Source: Andrena cerasifolii
Lineage: Eukaryota > Arthropoda > Insecta > Hymenoptera > Andrenidae
Reading direction: 5' to 3'
Assembly: GCF_050908995.1 (NCBI RefSeq)
Contig: NC_135131.1
Location: 10,620,001-10,684,000 of the forward strand
Length of the DNA stretch: 64,000 nucleotides
Shown here one piece after another: positions 51,345-63,567 of this stretch (position 1 is the stretch's first letter; each line of letters opens with the position of its first letter). The notes under the pieces are model-generated. The model had not been told where the DNA came from, did not search any database, and saw only the letters and a program-made list of their open reading frames with translations. The translations under genes were made by a program, and so were the position numbers.

Positions 51345-54103
51345 GGGTATATCGCAGTAATCGAAGTGCAATCTAAATAGCAGGACCTTATTTTGTATAC
51401 AAAAAGAAATTGAATGATTTTTTTTTATACAATCTTCCGTTATTAAGTAAAATAAGTTTGAAATTCTGTTCGGTACGAGTGCACTTGACTAATTATAAAT
51501 GTAGGTCTAATGGCTAGGGCATTTTCATTACGAGGCTTTAGCAAATAAGGAGAAGTTTGAACTTTGAACGAAAGTTGACAACAGTTGGAGATAGATTATA
51601 TGTTCATATGAGGTTGGTGTGTAGTATAATTAATTATTTAGTCAGTTATTAACCAAAATACCTCGCCACCTTACCAATCCTGCTCTTAAGAATATTATAA
51701 AAAAAATTAATCCACGATATTCGAGCGAAGTAGTGGGAGATTAATAACAGTCAGCTCGGTCATCTGGGTTAGGGTTTTGATAGTGATTTCAGGCTGAAGA
51801 ATTCCGTGCGCAAGTGAGATTTACGTAATACATTCGTAAATAGATAGTTTATTTGAGCGCGGGAAATTAGAAAGAAGTTTCATTACTCTCCCGAAGTTGA
51901 AATTAATCGCGAGTGGCGGGTACTGACGTAAACCACGGGCTCTATATTTATCTTGCTGGCGGAACAAAACGGGAGTTTTCATGAAAATTAACAGGATTCC
52001 TTAAAGGTGCGTCGAGCAGGCTTCTCAAGGAGCTTGATAAAAAAAATCTAGACTTTTGTTGAGATACCACCGTGACACACTGCCGGCCATCATTAAATTC
52101 ATCGAGCCCCTTAATCGTCATCTCGGACGCGACGAATTCCATTTAGAAAATCTGGGTTAAGAGCGCTTAATTCTACGTGGACCGAGTTTAATTTGTGCAG
52201 CAATGGTGCTGGCTGCTTCGCTGACGCCATAAGTGTTAACAAATGCCGCTGCTTCGCAAGGCTACTGGCACAGCATCCACACGGCCGTTTGTTGTCCTTT
52301 GTAAATCAATTATAAAGCTACTTGTCAGGTTTCTTTGAACGTTCGGTTTCGTCTAGGGTTGCAAACAGTACCAGTTTTGCCTTGAGATTCCAGGTTTGCT
52401 GACATTTCTCCAGTCCACAGTTTTGCTGGTAATTTATCCAGGAATGTGATCAACATTACCCTTTTATCTTAAAAAGCAGTTCATTCTGCAGCATGAATTT
52501 ACGTGTAATAAACCTTTCGTTTTTCGAAACCACCATACATCACTGAATAAATTAAACAGCTAAGTTGACAACGCATTAGAAATTTTACGCGGTTGTCTTT
52601 CTTTATTTCAAATTAGTAACACCCTACGAGTTGAGCGTAGAAGTTCTAAAGATTATTAGATTAGTAAATAATGTGGATTATTTTTTATTATATAAGTTAT
52701 ATATTGCTTTTAATTACGTATTAGGTAACCAAGAAACCAATTTGTGTTTTCTTGGATTGTTTTCCTTTATTTATTAAACCACGACCGTGATCATCACTCT
52801 GCGATCACTGTAATAAATCGCTGTTAGTGATTTTGCGGGCCATCTCTATGACAGTGCGCGCATCGCGTAGTTTCGAGCACTCGATTTATTGACACAACGA
52901 GGTTACGTTTGTTCTTCCGAAAATCCTACCGAAGCGAAGCCACTGTGGAAATAAGCGTCAGCTCCCATAGCCGCGGAGTTAAATGTGTTGAATCGAGCGG
53001 CACCAGAGGAGCAAAGTCAAACAAATCGAAAGAGTCCCCTACAGTGATAACCAGCTATAAAAGATAGTAAAATTCGATAAGTATCCCGTTCAGTCCCATA
53101 ACTCATTATCTTCCGTTTATTCTCTCCGGTTCTTTTTGAGACCATGTCGTGCGATTCCAAGTGTCACTATATCTTCCTAAGGGAACGCATTACCTCGCTT
53201 TCCCACCGCTGAAGCGTGCCGCTGGAGGCATAAAGATCATGTTATCTTGATCGATATTTTTTTCCCCTAAAAAACGAGCACAGCGCGGCGCGAGAGCGCG
53301 CACGCAAAAGGTATGAAACATTGCCGTGTAACAATCGAAAAAGGAAACGGGGATCGACAATAAGACGGATTTCCAGCTGGTCGATAAATTTCAACCCCCC
53401 TCCTCAGCTTCGCCTGACCCCCCCCCCCCTCAACCCCTTTGTCGTCGCGAATTCTATCGTCTTTCGTTCCCGCTAGTCTTCGCCGCTTTCTGAATGAACG
53501 AACCGACGTTCGAAAGGTGAACTTCTTTTTCCAGCGTGGTTTATACCACGCGGCGAGGAGGGCCGTTTACGGCTGTCGTAATCTACTGACGGCAATGACA
53601 GTTGAAAGCCCACGTTGTCTTTGCTCCTCGCGGCGACACGGCAGTGGTACTTACATCAGAACCGTACCTGCTCCGTCGCTTTTTCTAGTCGGCTTCCCTC
53701 GTGCTTCTCTCACCCTTATTTCCTTTCAATCGCTGTGTCCCGAGAAATTTTCACTCCTCGGTCACTGGAGCTTTCATTCGGCCAGTTTCTAGGCGGGCGG
53801 GTAAAGATTTCTGGGGCAAATAATTAAAGTATCGGACTTTAGTTCAGTCCGGGATGGATATAATGAAGTTCGAACCGCCAGGTTGCTTTAAATAAGAGGT
53901 TTCTTATTATACAGGGTTCTGAACTTTATAGCGAATCAGTGGCAAGACTGACTTCCTGACAGATTCTCAGCGTTGATGAAAAAAAATGTTGATGAAAATG
54001 TCTTGGGGCTTTAAAGTAAGGTGAACATTTTCTTTCTCGGGGTTTCTGGGGACGTGTGATATTTTTTCGTTTAGGGACCACCTCTGCTCCTCGGAGACCA
54101 GGG

Positions 54104-54185
54104 TTGGGCATTAACTAAATATAAAATTAGTTTAATTACGGATCGAGTAGAAGTTGATTTAACTTTATTAACTTTACTCGACACA
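54104..54185 (+). repeat. Fragment with hAT-style end CAGGGTTGGGCATTAACT
   Basis: Related words appear in reverse at 57,100-57,173 (ending CTAACTCAACCCTG) and in the copies at 35,983 and 39,365 (ACGGATC plus AACTTT blocks). No complete element here. Confidence 0.5.
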
Positions 54186-56025
54186 TGACGCATAATTATT
54201 CTTTAACTTCCCGGGGACGTATAGTCGCCTTATTTTAAAGGGTAGCTGGGTAAATAGCAGTAGAGGTAGTTATCGCGACTATGTTAACGCAAGGTCCATA
54301 GCGCACGGGCGACACATTGATTTTGGGTCTAGGTAATAGTAGTCTTTGCGAGCAAGAGTGATGCGGTGTTTGCAAAAGGAGAAAGCGATAAATATTGGCA
54401 AGCACGAGTAATTTCATAGGCGAGTAGGTACATTGCAAATTCGACTTGATGCAAGATCTTCCTTCAAAACAGATGTCTGTCTAGTTCGACCTATTCCACT
54501 TGTCTTCCTAATTGTGCTAGAAAGCATTGATTCGTGCGCACCACTTCTATTCTCCCTAGTTGCATCTGTACGCATTGATCCTCCAATGCACCAGTTAGCC
54601 CAGACACTCGACATCCTACCAAGTTACGGCTTTCGAACGTTATTCGAGGCGACCCAATGCTCCGCGCCGTTTAATCGCTCGAAAGCTTCGAATAGAAAGA
54701 GCAGAGGGAGGAAGGAAGGGATTGAATGGCCATCGGTGGTATCATACGCTCGGTGCATTTGCGATTTGCATTCCTGCAGGCGTGCACCTCCTCGTCCGTG
54801 GCTATCCGATGGCACAAAGACTGACTTCAGGGTTACCGAGAACTCTTGGCAAGAACGCCGTTTTTCTCTTCCTCTCCGTCCCCCTTCGGCTCTCTTTCCT
54901 CCGCGCGTCCCCTGTCTCTCTCCTTTTGCCTTTTCGACCAGCGCGCGCTGGCAACGACCTCGAAATCCACACCGCTGGAGCGACTCATCGACCTTTCGAC
55001 GGCTACAGCTGATTCGAATCCGCTTTTCCTTTCGCCCATTTCGGTGTACGCGTTTCCTTACCGAGATCACCCATCGAGCGGGCATTTTCCACTTTGCTTT
55101 GAAGCTGCGGCTGCGTTGCCAGTGGGAGTCCTTCTTTGGGCCTCTTTGAGCGCCTTCTGATCGAGCAACGAGGGATGTAGGCGATGAAACGTCAGAAAAT
55201 CGTCTCTCATTGGATGTTGCTAACGTACTGTCATAGCGAAACTTTTGAGATTCCACAGATGAAATTTGCTGTACTAGGAAGGTGGGCAATTCAAGGAGAT
55301 TTGTTGGAAAAGAAACGTGGATTATACTAAGAAAAATAAGAAATGGAAAAGGTATAGCAGAGCACGTGGTGAACATAAAAGGAAAAGACAAGGAAGTATA
55401 GCGCAACTACCGGAAGATGAAAAGAACGTAAATCATTTGAGCACCTATATGAAAGCCCCAACTTCGACAAGATTCTCTTAAGATTGTGCGCTGCATTGTA
55501 GTTTATAGTGCTTTGTAAATATCCATCGAGGAGTTACGAGGATATCCTGTGGATCTTATTTGAATATTCATGAAGTACCAGCTAATGTTGACACTCGTTG
55601 TTCCCCAGCGCACATTTCAGTTCCTGCACCCAAACGTGCAATTAAGAGTATGATTGATACTGCAATCAACGACCAAACCAGCGCCGTGCCACGTCAGATG
55701 TATTTCCTCGAAATTCGAAGGAAATTAAGGGGAACCAGTCTTGGGATCGCCACCCTCAGGACCGAGTCCCACTTTCATTACCTTATAACGTAGTTTCACT
55801 CTCTCCACTCGAATTACAGTCTCACTTTCGCCACCCTCGACACCCATTGGCAAAGATGGCGAATGTCAATCCACCGGGAATCACGTACTACGTTTCTCCA
55901 ACTCGTTTCTTCCAATGCCTGAAACTTGAGCCTCGTCGGATCAGGAAATTTCCAGTTGCTAAATATTAACCCCAGAATCTACTTTCCTCGTGATATTCAC
56001 TGTATAATTTACCTAAAATTCGAAG

Positions 56026-56460
56026 TTCACTTCAGAATCTTCTCGTTAGGAGATCTTCTTCATCTAAATAAACTTCAGAACCCACTTTTTGCTAAAAGTT
56101 AATTCTACAATTGACTACCTAAAAAAAAAATAGCAAAAGAAATTGTTTAAATAAACTTCAGAACCCACTTTTTCCTAAAAACTAACTCTAGAATTCACTA
56201 GCTCCAAAAAAATAGCAATAAAAATTGTTTCAATGAGCTTCAGAACCCACTTTTTGCTAAAAACTAACTCAAGAATTCACTACCTCCAAAAAATAGAAAA
56301 AATTGTTTCAATGAGCTTCAGAACCCACTTTTTGCTAAAAGTTAACTCTGCAATTCACTACCACAAAACAAATAGCAAAAGAATTTGATACAATAAACTT
56401 TAGAACCCACCTTTTGCTAAAAGTTAACTCTACAATTTACTAGTTCCAAAAATTAGCAAA
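56026..56460. repeat. Tandem repeat, unit about 71-84 bp, five copies
   Basis: Each unit has CTTCAGAACCCACTTTTTGC, TAAAAGTTAACTCTACAATT and a short A-rich tract with AATAGCAAAAGAAATTGTTT. Starts are near 56,071, 56,155, 56,238, 56,308 and 56,392. Length varies through the A-rich part. Confidence 0.85.
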
Positions 56461-59400
56461 AAATCTTTTTATTATATTTTTTAATATATTCCAAAGATTT
56501 TGCGTAATGTTTGAATTTATTCTGGGAAAGTTTAAGTTGTGTCGAAGTGGTTGCACGATTATAATACAGTTGGCCGCGGCACGATTGAAAAAGGGAAGAC
56601 AGCAGGGTAGAGGATTTTTCATCGTGTCCCTTTTTGAAACACGACTTTATGTGATATGTTTTATGCGTTCGATGGGTAACGAGGATACAATGGCGGCTTC
56701 TGGGTGGGCTACCGGCCTTAAAGTTTCCAATGCAAGCCAGAGAGCAGGTCTCTGCATCCTGTGCACGCAGGATACTTCAAAAGGAATCGAATCGATGTGT
56801 GCGGCTCTCGGGCACGGTCGATCGCCTTCACGGAAAAATATTCGAAAGTACTAATCATCGCGTACAGCGATACGAACGCGCCTTGCAACTTGGTATCTTG
56901 AACGTACCTGAAATGTTGCTTTTCGAGTTTACAGTAGCATTTGCAAAAATACCACATTTTCTTTTTCTAAACATACGGAATAATTGAGTAGAAAAAAATA
57001 TATTTCTTGATTTGAAAGTTTTACAATTTAAACAACAATTTCATTAATTAATTTCAACAACAAGCTTAGCTGACTACTTTAATTCTTTTACTCCTCTGAT
57101 TCGACTAATTTCTTTGATTAACTTTTTAACTTAACTTGAGCTGCAACTTTCTAACTTGACCTAACTCAACCCTGATTAATTTCTTTACAGATAAGTTAAA
57201 ATGTCCATTCGAACTAATATCCTGTACCAAAATAAATTGAAGAAAAATTCAAGGGAGATTACAAATCCTCATAAGTGGGAACGCGACTTTAGGTCACCTA
57301 TTCCACAGTTATCCTGCAGAAAGGATACTTTTCTAGCAACAGACTGCATCATAGGCCTCGAGTATGCTCTGCGCCTCTGTTATCAATGATAACATGTTGC
57401 TCACGTGGGAACGTGGCTTAAGGCCATGCTTAAGTAGACACTTAACGTATCACTCTTTTCCAAGCGAAAAGAGCAATCGTGGACAGCGTGACCGCAGGCG
57501 CGAAACCATCCCGCTGAATTAAAGGCAGTCCCATGGGCACGCGTGATCTTTATTCAGTCTCCACTTAATATGCAGAACGCAATACATCATAATAAAGGGA
57601 GGCTGGGCGTGCACCGTGTGTTTACGCAGCTCGTATTAAAAGGGACGGAGATGAGTCGCGCGGTAATTTGTCGCTTGAGAACCGTGTTCGAATACCCAAG
57701 TACTTAAGCGCGAAATGAAATCATAAAATCCACTGTGTGACGATCCTCTAGACACCACGAACCTCTGTTCTCGAGGCGATCCTTTTACCTCAATCTCAAT
57801 CGAGTGTATTTGCGCTGTCAATAGAGGATGATCAAGCACTGACACCTATTAATTCAATATTAAAATGCAAAGAGTAGTGATGTATGTACCTTCATTCGCA
57901 AACTACGAACTGTTTTGCGACGAATCCACCATGGCTGGGGGCTTGCTTCATGGATTATTTCGTAGAAGCAAGCCCTCGAGACGGGAACTAGCGATACCGG
58001 GGTACCTGAGCCAGCGCGCCAGTGCTGAGAGCTTGCGAAAACCTCCGCTGGTGGCGTTCTACGAGTCCCGAGCCCCGCCTAGGCTTAATGCTGAAGGGAG
58101 GGGGGTGGAAGTGATCATGATTCGGGGTTAGACTTCAGCAGCGCTCCGCAACCGGTGAAACGGTGGTGAAATTATAGAATCAAGGATTCGTGCTACGGGT
58201 AACTTGAAAAGTATGAATTTTTCGAGAATTATTTGTTTCCGCAGTTTGTAGATATAAAAAAAGATGCAACTTTTCTTAAAATTTCTTTTCGATATCTCTC
58301 ACCGTTCTCGAGATATTACACGATAAAGTGAACTCTGCATTTTTCACGGCGTGTTCACCCGTAAAACCGCACTATGGCATCGACAAAAAATATTTTTGTG
58401 TTACGGATTAACTACTCCACTTGCACACAAAGTTACATAATGTTCCGAATTTCCGGGTTGCCTAACTTCCCTCGTAAGTGTGCTGCGGCGCAATATCTTC
58501 AAGAAGAGAAAAAGCACAGTTTTTTTTTAATAAAGTTTTCCATAAATAAATAAATGTAATTTCTGTTCAACTTGCAAGCCCACAGTAGCAACATGCATTT
58601 CAGTTTTTTCGTATCTAAACAAATGCAACCTAGTGATTTAAGACAGTACTGTATTTATAAATAACAAGAAGAAAAGTCGAAATTAAACAAGGAGATTATT
58701 CGAAATAATAATCTCCTCGCGGAGATTAAAACTGCGTTAATAATAAAAAAAAGAAAATGAAGTTGGTCTACTTCCTCTCTCACTTGCATTTGTGGTAGTT
58801 GGCGCGAAATTTTTCAGGCCCGTGTAAGTACAGATCTAACAATGGATACTTTGAGGAGCTTCTACTGAATGTAATAGTCATTGTACTGTTTCGCGCTAGA
58901 GAGCCAGGACTATGCGTTTGCACAATCCAAGATCGTTCCACTGCCGATACAAAGGTGCCTGCGTTAATCGGCCAACGACGTGCAAATGTTGCGCAACCGC
59001 ATAATTGATTAATGACGACTAAACGAAGCGGTTCGTGCCCACGACTGACCCGATTGTCAGCGTTTTACACTTTCTTTCAGCAGCCAACGATCTGCCAACG
59101 TTCCTCCATCGATAGAGATCGCGATAGATCGCGCCGAGAGGTTTGCATGCGTTGCATTGATCACATTGGATCGTTTTGATAACCTAGTTTGTGCAATTGA
59201 TCAAAGAGCGTTTGTTGGCGGTTAGCTACTCCTTCTCTACGTGCGTTCCTATAACACGCGAAGGGTTAGCAAATTTTGCACCCCAGTTTTTATATTTTTC
59301 GAAAAGCATCGACAGTCTTATCCAAGGGTCCTCGGATAATTACACCGAAAACAAAGGCAACATAGCTCCCACACTTTGTACAAAACCTTCCCCTCAGAAG

Positions 59401-60680
59401 CGCTCATTCGGATGGGTCTGACCGACTCGAAGGGACATTTCTCCAAACCTTACGCCACTGGAAGCGCGAATGTCGCTCCGCGGATCAGCGAAACGTCGTC
59501 TTAGATCCGAAAAAAAAATGGCCAATTAATTCCGCCTATTATATTACGCATTTCTGCCAAGGCCGTCAGGTTCGCAGGGAACTGGTCGCGCCGGGTCGAG
59601 CGTGCAGCAGCCGCGTATTCGCGTTCCTGGCCGCGCCAAAACAGTCGACGGCGGATTTTTTCGTCGGAAGCTCGGTCAAGCGACGAGGAGGAACCGCTGG
59701 ACAAAGGGGAAAAGCTCCGCCGCGGGCCCTGCACCGAGAGCAGACCCGGCTCGACGCGACCTCGCCCTCGAGAACGTCTGAAGAATCACGGCCAAGGATC
59801 TCGCCTATTTCCTTCCTATCCTTTCTTCCTCGGGCTCGTTCGTCTTCCCCCGAGATCGTCTCGTCTTTTTGGTCTCCTCGCACGATTCCCTTACCACGAT
59901 TCACGGGGGTCGTTGTGTTCGCTGATACGTCGAGTTCTTTTGGGACTCGGTTCTCGTGGAACTTTGATAGGATTTTTAGGAATCGACGTGGGGAAAAATT
60001 GTGGTGCAAGTGAAAGGGAAATAGGGAAGGAAAAGGGGGCTGAATTGGTCAATTGAAAGATTAGTGTGTTGGCTTGGAAGTAAAAAATATTGCAAATTCA
60101 GTGAAAGCACATTTTTTATTTGCAGTCGCTTCTGTTCCCTTTTGTCTAATTTTCTGTAGGAATTATTATTAGTAGTAGGGATTATTTCTGTATAATATTT
60201 CTATTCTACTTTATCGTTTGCAACGCCTGTGGCTCGATAATAATTGCTCGAATAGAGGTTTCAAGTGAAAAAGCGAAGTGTCTTCTGACCCCCAGTGGGA
60301 CACAACGTCCAAGACCACACAAGAGCGCAAGAAATATGGATCATGGAGTCAGTTCATGGCACACGGTACTCTAGTATACGCATTTACTCGCGGATGATGC
60401 ATCGCAGGTAATTCATGAAGCTTAGGAACATGATCCTACGGTGAATTATTTATGGCGCACAGTGCACGGGCTGACTTTCGCCTGACGTATCAAATATGAT
60501 TAACGTGTCAAATACAGCGATTTATTGTCAACGTTATCGGATCATCTGCAAGCCCATTGAAGCTGTCTTTCTACCCTCGATAGGACACCATTCGTGCAAT
60601 CATTCAATGTAGCATCTTTACAAAAAGTCACTGCTAAACGTCTAATCGTATGTTTGAGTTTGCATCCTTTTTGCAAGTCT

Positions 60681-61015
60681 TCTAATTGAGCCAAGTTATG
60701 CAGAAAGCCACGAACCCTCAAAATGACAAAGAACGGATTTTGTGATCTTTATTTTGCAAAAGGTTCCAAAACTACCAAGCCATGGTGACATTTCAGGCTT
60801 AAAACACAAAAACCACAGAAAATTTCAAATAATATGAATCATGCTATTCACTATTAAATAACTCATTAAAAATTGTAAAACAATAGCACGAAACAAAACA
60901 TACCCAATAGAAATAAAGCTACTTTTTTTTAACAACTAAAATCTTTAAATTAAATTTACTCAAATTCAGATCATTAAGGGTTGGTAGCTTTCTGCATAAC
61001 TTGGCCCAATTGATC
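60681..61015. mobile_element. Inverted-repeat element, about 335 bp
   Basis: Left arm AATTGAGCCAAGTTATGCAG then AAAGCCACGAACCCTCAAAA pairs with the right arm TAAGGGTTGGTAGCTTTCTG and CATAACTTGGCCCAATTGAT. The interior shares several blocks with 16,255-16,510, so this is a dispersed family. Non-coding. Confidence 0.75.
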
Positions 61016-62028
61016 TATCTTATTTACCAAAAAATGTGGTAATCTGTAAAACAACTTGTTCCACAATAGGAACTTGTTATCCCAGTTTCACAAAGGATTT
61101 AGAAACTTAATGAAAGTAATGACCACTTAGAGGAAATTTAAAAAAATCTCGTCCACCTTTTAATTGGAGCTTCCAAAACCATAGCAGCAAATTTAATCTT
61201 TTTCATAAAGGATTATCAGGTTTTGGTTGCTCGTTGTCTCCACCCCACGGGCAACATGTGCAAACTGTCATCAAAGATATTTCGCGAGCGAAGGTATTTT
61301 TGATCGTCCTTAAAATACAACACTAAAACGTCCCGCGGCTCCAGTAGAAAAGAGAACGGGAAATATACTCGAAATATGAAACGTCTAATTTTAGTTGTCA
61401 TTCCGCTTTGCTGCACGCGAGGCCGAACACGCGGGGTATCGCTCTGCGTTCAGATTTCAGGCTTGCAGAAGCTGCGAGTGATATGCGATTGACTGATTGG
61501 ACAAGATGACCGTGAAAATGGGGGTTCATTTAAAAAACGACCACTGGAGTCCATCGAGCATCGTTTCTTTTAAGCGGTCTCGGGGGCTTCTAGTCGACAA
61601 AAGAACACCTTTTCCTTCGCTCGATGAGCCAGGCCAGCTTGGATTCAAGGAACCGTGAAAAAATTCAGGATGACAGAGGCAGAAAACGGCTCAGACTTCC
61701 CGCAGAGCGATACCTACTTTACATGAGAAGCGTCGAATCGCTTAGAAAAGTGGCAAGCAACCTTTTGTTTGCAGCGGGCCAAAATGATCCGTACGGGCCG
61801 CAAAAAAACGTGGTCAGGGGCGAATTTGGAGTTTTGGGAAACCCTAGGATAACAAGCGTCTGCCGCCCGTTTGTGAAATATCGTCAAATATTTTAATTCA
61901 AAAGAGTTGAGGCAATTTTAAAATTAATTCTATATGACAAAAGTGAATTGTTTCTAAAGCTGTCGCAAGCCCCTGTGTTTAAACCTTTTCCAATTTCTTT
62001 TGCTCAAAATTTATTGATCCCCAAAATT

Positions 62029-62785
62029 TGCCTCTCCCTCAAATTTGTCATTTAAAATTTTTCTCTCCCTCAAATTTGTCATTTAAAATTTTTCTCTCCC
62101 TCAAATTTGTCATTTAAAATTTTTCTCTCCCTTAAATTTGTCATTTAAAATTTTTCTCTCCCTCAAATTTGTCATTTAAAATTTTTCTCTCCCTCAAATT
62201 TGTCATTTAAAATTTTTCTCTCCCTCAAATTTGTCATTTAAAATTTTTCTCTCCCTCAAATTTGTCATTTAAAATTTTTCTCTCCCTCAAATTTGTCAAT
62301 TAAAATTTTTCTCTCCCTCAAATTTGTCATTTAAAATTTTTCTCTCCCTCAAATTTGTCATTTAAAATTTTTCTCTCCCTCAAATTTGTCATTTAAAATT
62401 TTTCTCTCCCTCAAATTTGTCATTTAAAATTTTTCTCTCCCTCAAATTTGCCATTTAAAATTTTTCTCTCCCTCAAATTTGTCATTTAAAATTTTTCTCT
62501 CCCTCAAATTTGTCATTTAAAATTTTTCTCTCCCTCAAATTTGGCATTTAAAATTTTTCTCTCCCTCAAATTTGTCATTTAAAATTTTTCTCTCCCTCAA
62601 ATTTGTCATTTAAAATTTTTCTCTCCCTCAAATTTGTCATTTAAAATTTTTCTCTCCCTCAAATTTGCCATTTAAAATTTTTCTCTCCCTCAAATTTGTC
62701 ATTTAAAATTTTTCTCTCCCTCAAATTTGTCATTTAAAATTTTTCTCTCCCTCAAATTTGTCATTTAAAATTTTTCTCTCCCAAA
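62029..62785. repeat. 31-bp minisatellite, about 24 copies
   Basis: Unit CTCTCCCTCAAATTTGTCAT followed by TTAAAATTTTT, 31 bp, repeated almost without change; a few single-base variants (GCCATT, GGCATT, GTCAAT). Contiguous copies with no spacers. Confidence 0.96.
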
Positions 62786-63060
62786 AATTTGTCGCCCTAG
62801 GCTGCAAATGTGCTTTTCACGTTTTCTTTTCGAAACATTTTATGAAATACTTTAAATATTGTAAAAAAAATTAATGTAGTTAATTGAAGCGGGTCGCACA
62901 AGCAGTTTAGAACATTGTTCCATAGGAGAAGAATTCTTGCATGCTTAAGCAGTTTTTTGAAGGAGGAAGGAAGCTCGAGCGGCTCAAACCTTCCACGGTT
63001 GGATATTAACTTGTCAGACGGATATGCAATCGGTGAACCTGTCTTGTTCTGAATAATATA

Positions 63061-63567
63061 TCAATAATCATATTGATATTCATAGAAAAAGTCTACATTC
63101 GTTTGACTATCGATCTGGAAGTGGTACTTTATTAGTATAAGCCGCTCAGGGTTGTCAGTTATGGTTGCAATTGACTCCGAATCTCTTACCACAAATCCTA
63201 CAAGATAAATGATCTTGTGAAATAGGTAAATGAAAATAGACCACACGGGAGAATGTATTCCACGATCGTATAAGGTCTCCACGAGTGCCACCTCCAGATT
63301 GATCATCAGATTCAGAAATCTTTGACGTCTAAATGGACTTGCATTGATATTGTATTGGAATGGGACTAAGGCGAGCGAATACAAGGAAATGGGTGTTTCG
63401 ACACTGTCCAGCGTTACGAACGCGATTCGTGTAACCTGAACAGGACGTTTCTCTTCCTGATTCAGCGACAAGTGTACGAAAAATCTTTGTTGCTCATGGG
63501 CTGGTACTTTAACGATTCGATAAGTAAATAAACTGTAGGCTGACTGGCCACTGTAACTATCAATCAA
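63061..63567 (-). CDS. Unrecognised single-exon reading frame with one membrane-segment-like stretch (possible gene fragment)
   Basis: An open frame of 168 codons on the minus strand. There is no ATG at its 5' end; it opens with TTG after an in-frame TAA a few codons earlier, so it would be an exon or a broken copy. The translation has mixed composition, contains VKVPAHEQQRFFVHLSLN, a hydrophobic stretch VWSIFIYLFHKIIYLVGFVV (one membrane helix) and an acidic, aromatic-rich end DFFYEYQYDY. I recognise no family. Just upstream, another frame reads SENVSYIIEPVD before a stop; a 4-bp TGAT duplication there could have broken one longer frame. It may also be chance. Confidence 0.35.
   Translation of the reverse strand: MIDSYSGQSAYSLFTYRIVKVPAHEQQRFFVHLSLNQEEKRPVQVTRIAFVTLDSVETPISLYSLALVPFQYNINASPFRRQRFLNLMINLEVALVETLYDRGIHSPVWSIFIYLFHKIIYLVGFVVRDSESIATITDNPERLILIKYHFQIDSQTNVDFFYEYQYDY

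Larger units (their letters stand above)
49013..63060. other. Upstream intron or flank of AdamTS-A, no supported exon
   Basis: Probably a further long intron of AdamTS-A, since the 48,823 exon begins mid-codon-block with a normal acceptor. I found no exon for the signal peptide or early prodomain. Recognised contents: ATT repeat (51,275-51,342), poly-C run (about 53,420), hAT-style end (54,104), tandem arrays (56,026-56,460; 62,029-62,785) and an inverted-repeat element (60,681-61,015). Long frames on both strands at 54.4-55.4 kb are discussed as a finding. Confidence 0.6.

Noticed and set aside
53640..53740. Early prodomain exon of AdamTS-A ending at a GTAAGT donor (minus strand near 53,650)
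   Set aside because: The frame hits a stop within about 25 codons and shows no prodomain motif.
58689..58716. Hairpin GGAGATTATT / AATAATCTCC
   Set aside because: A 10-bp stem with a 6-base loop is expected by chance in AT-rich DNA; no T-run or other terminator context applies here.
59566..60009. 147-codon minus-strand frame
   Set aside because: Basic low-complexity composition in a GC-rich patch, no domain.
62029..62785. CRISPR array
   Set aside because: The 31-bp units are contiguous without unique spacers, and the DNA is animal.
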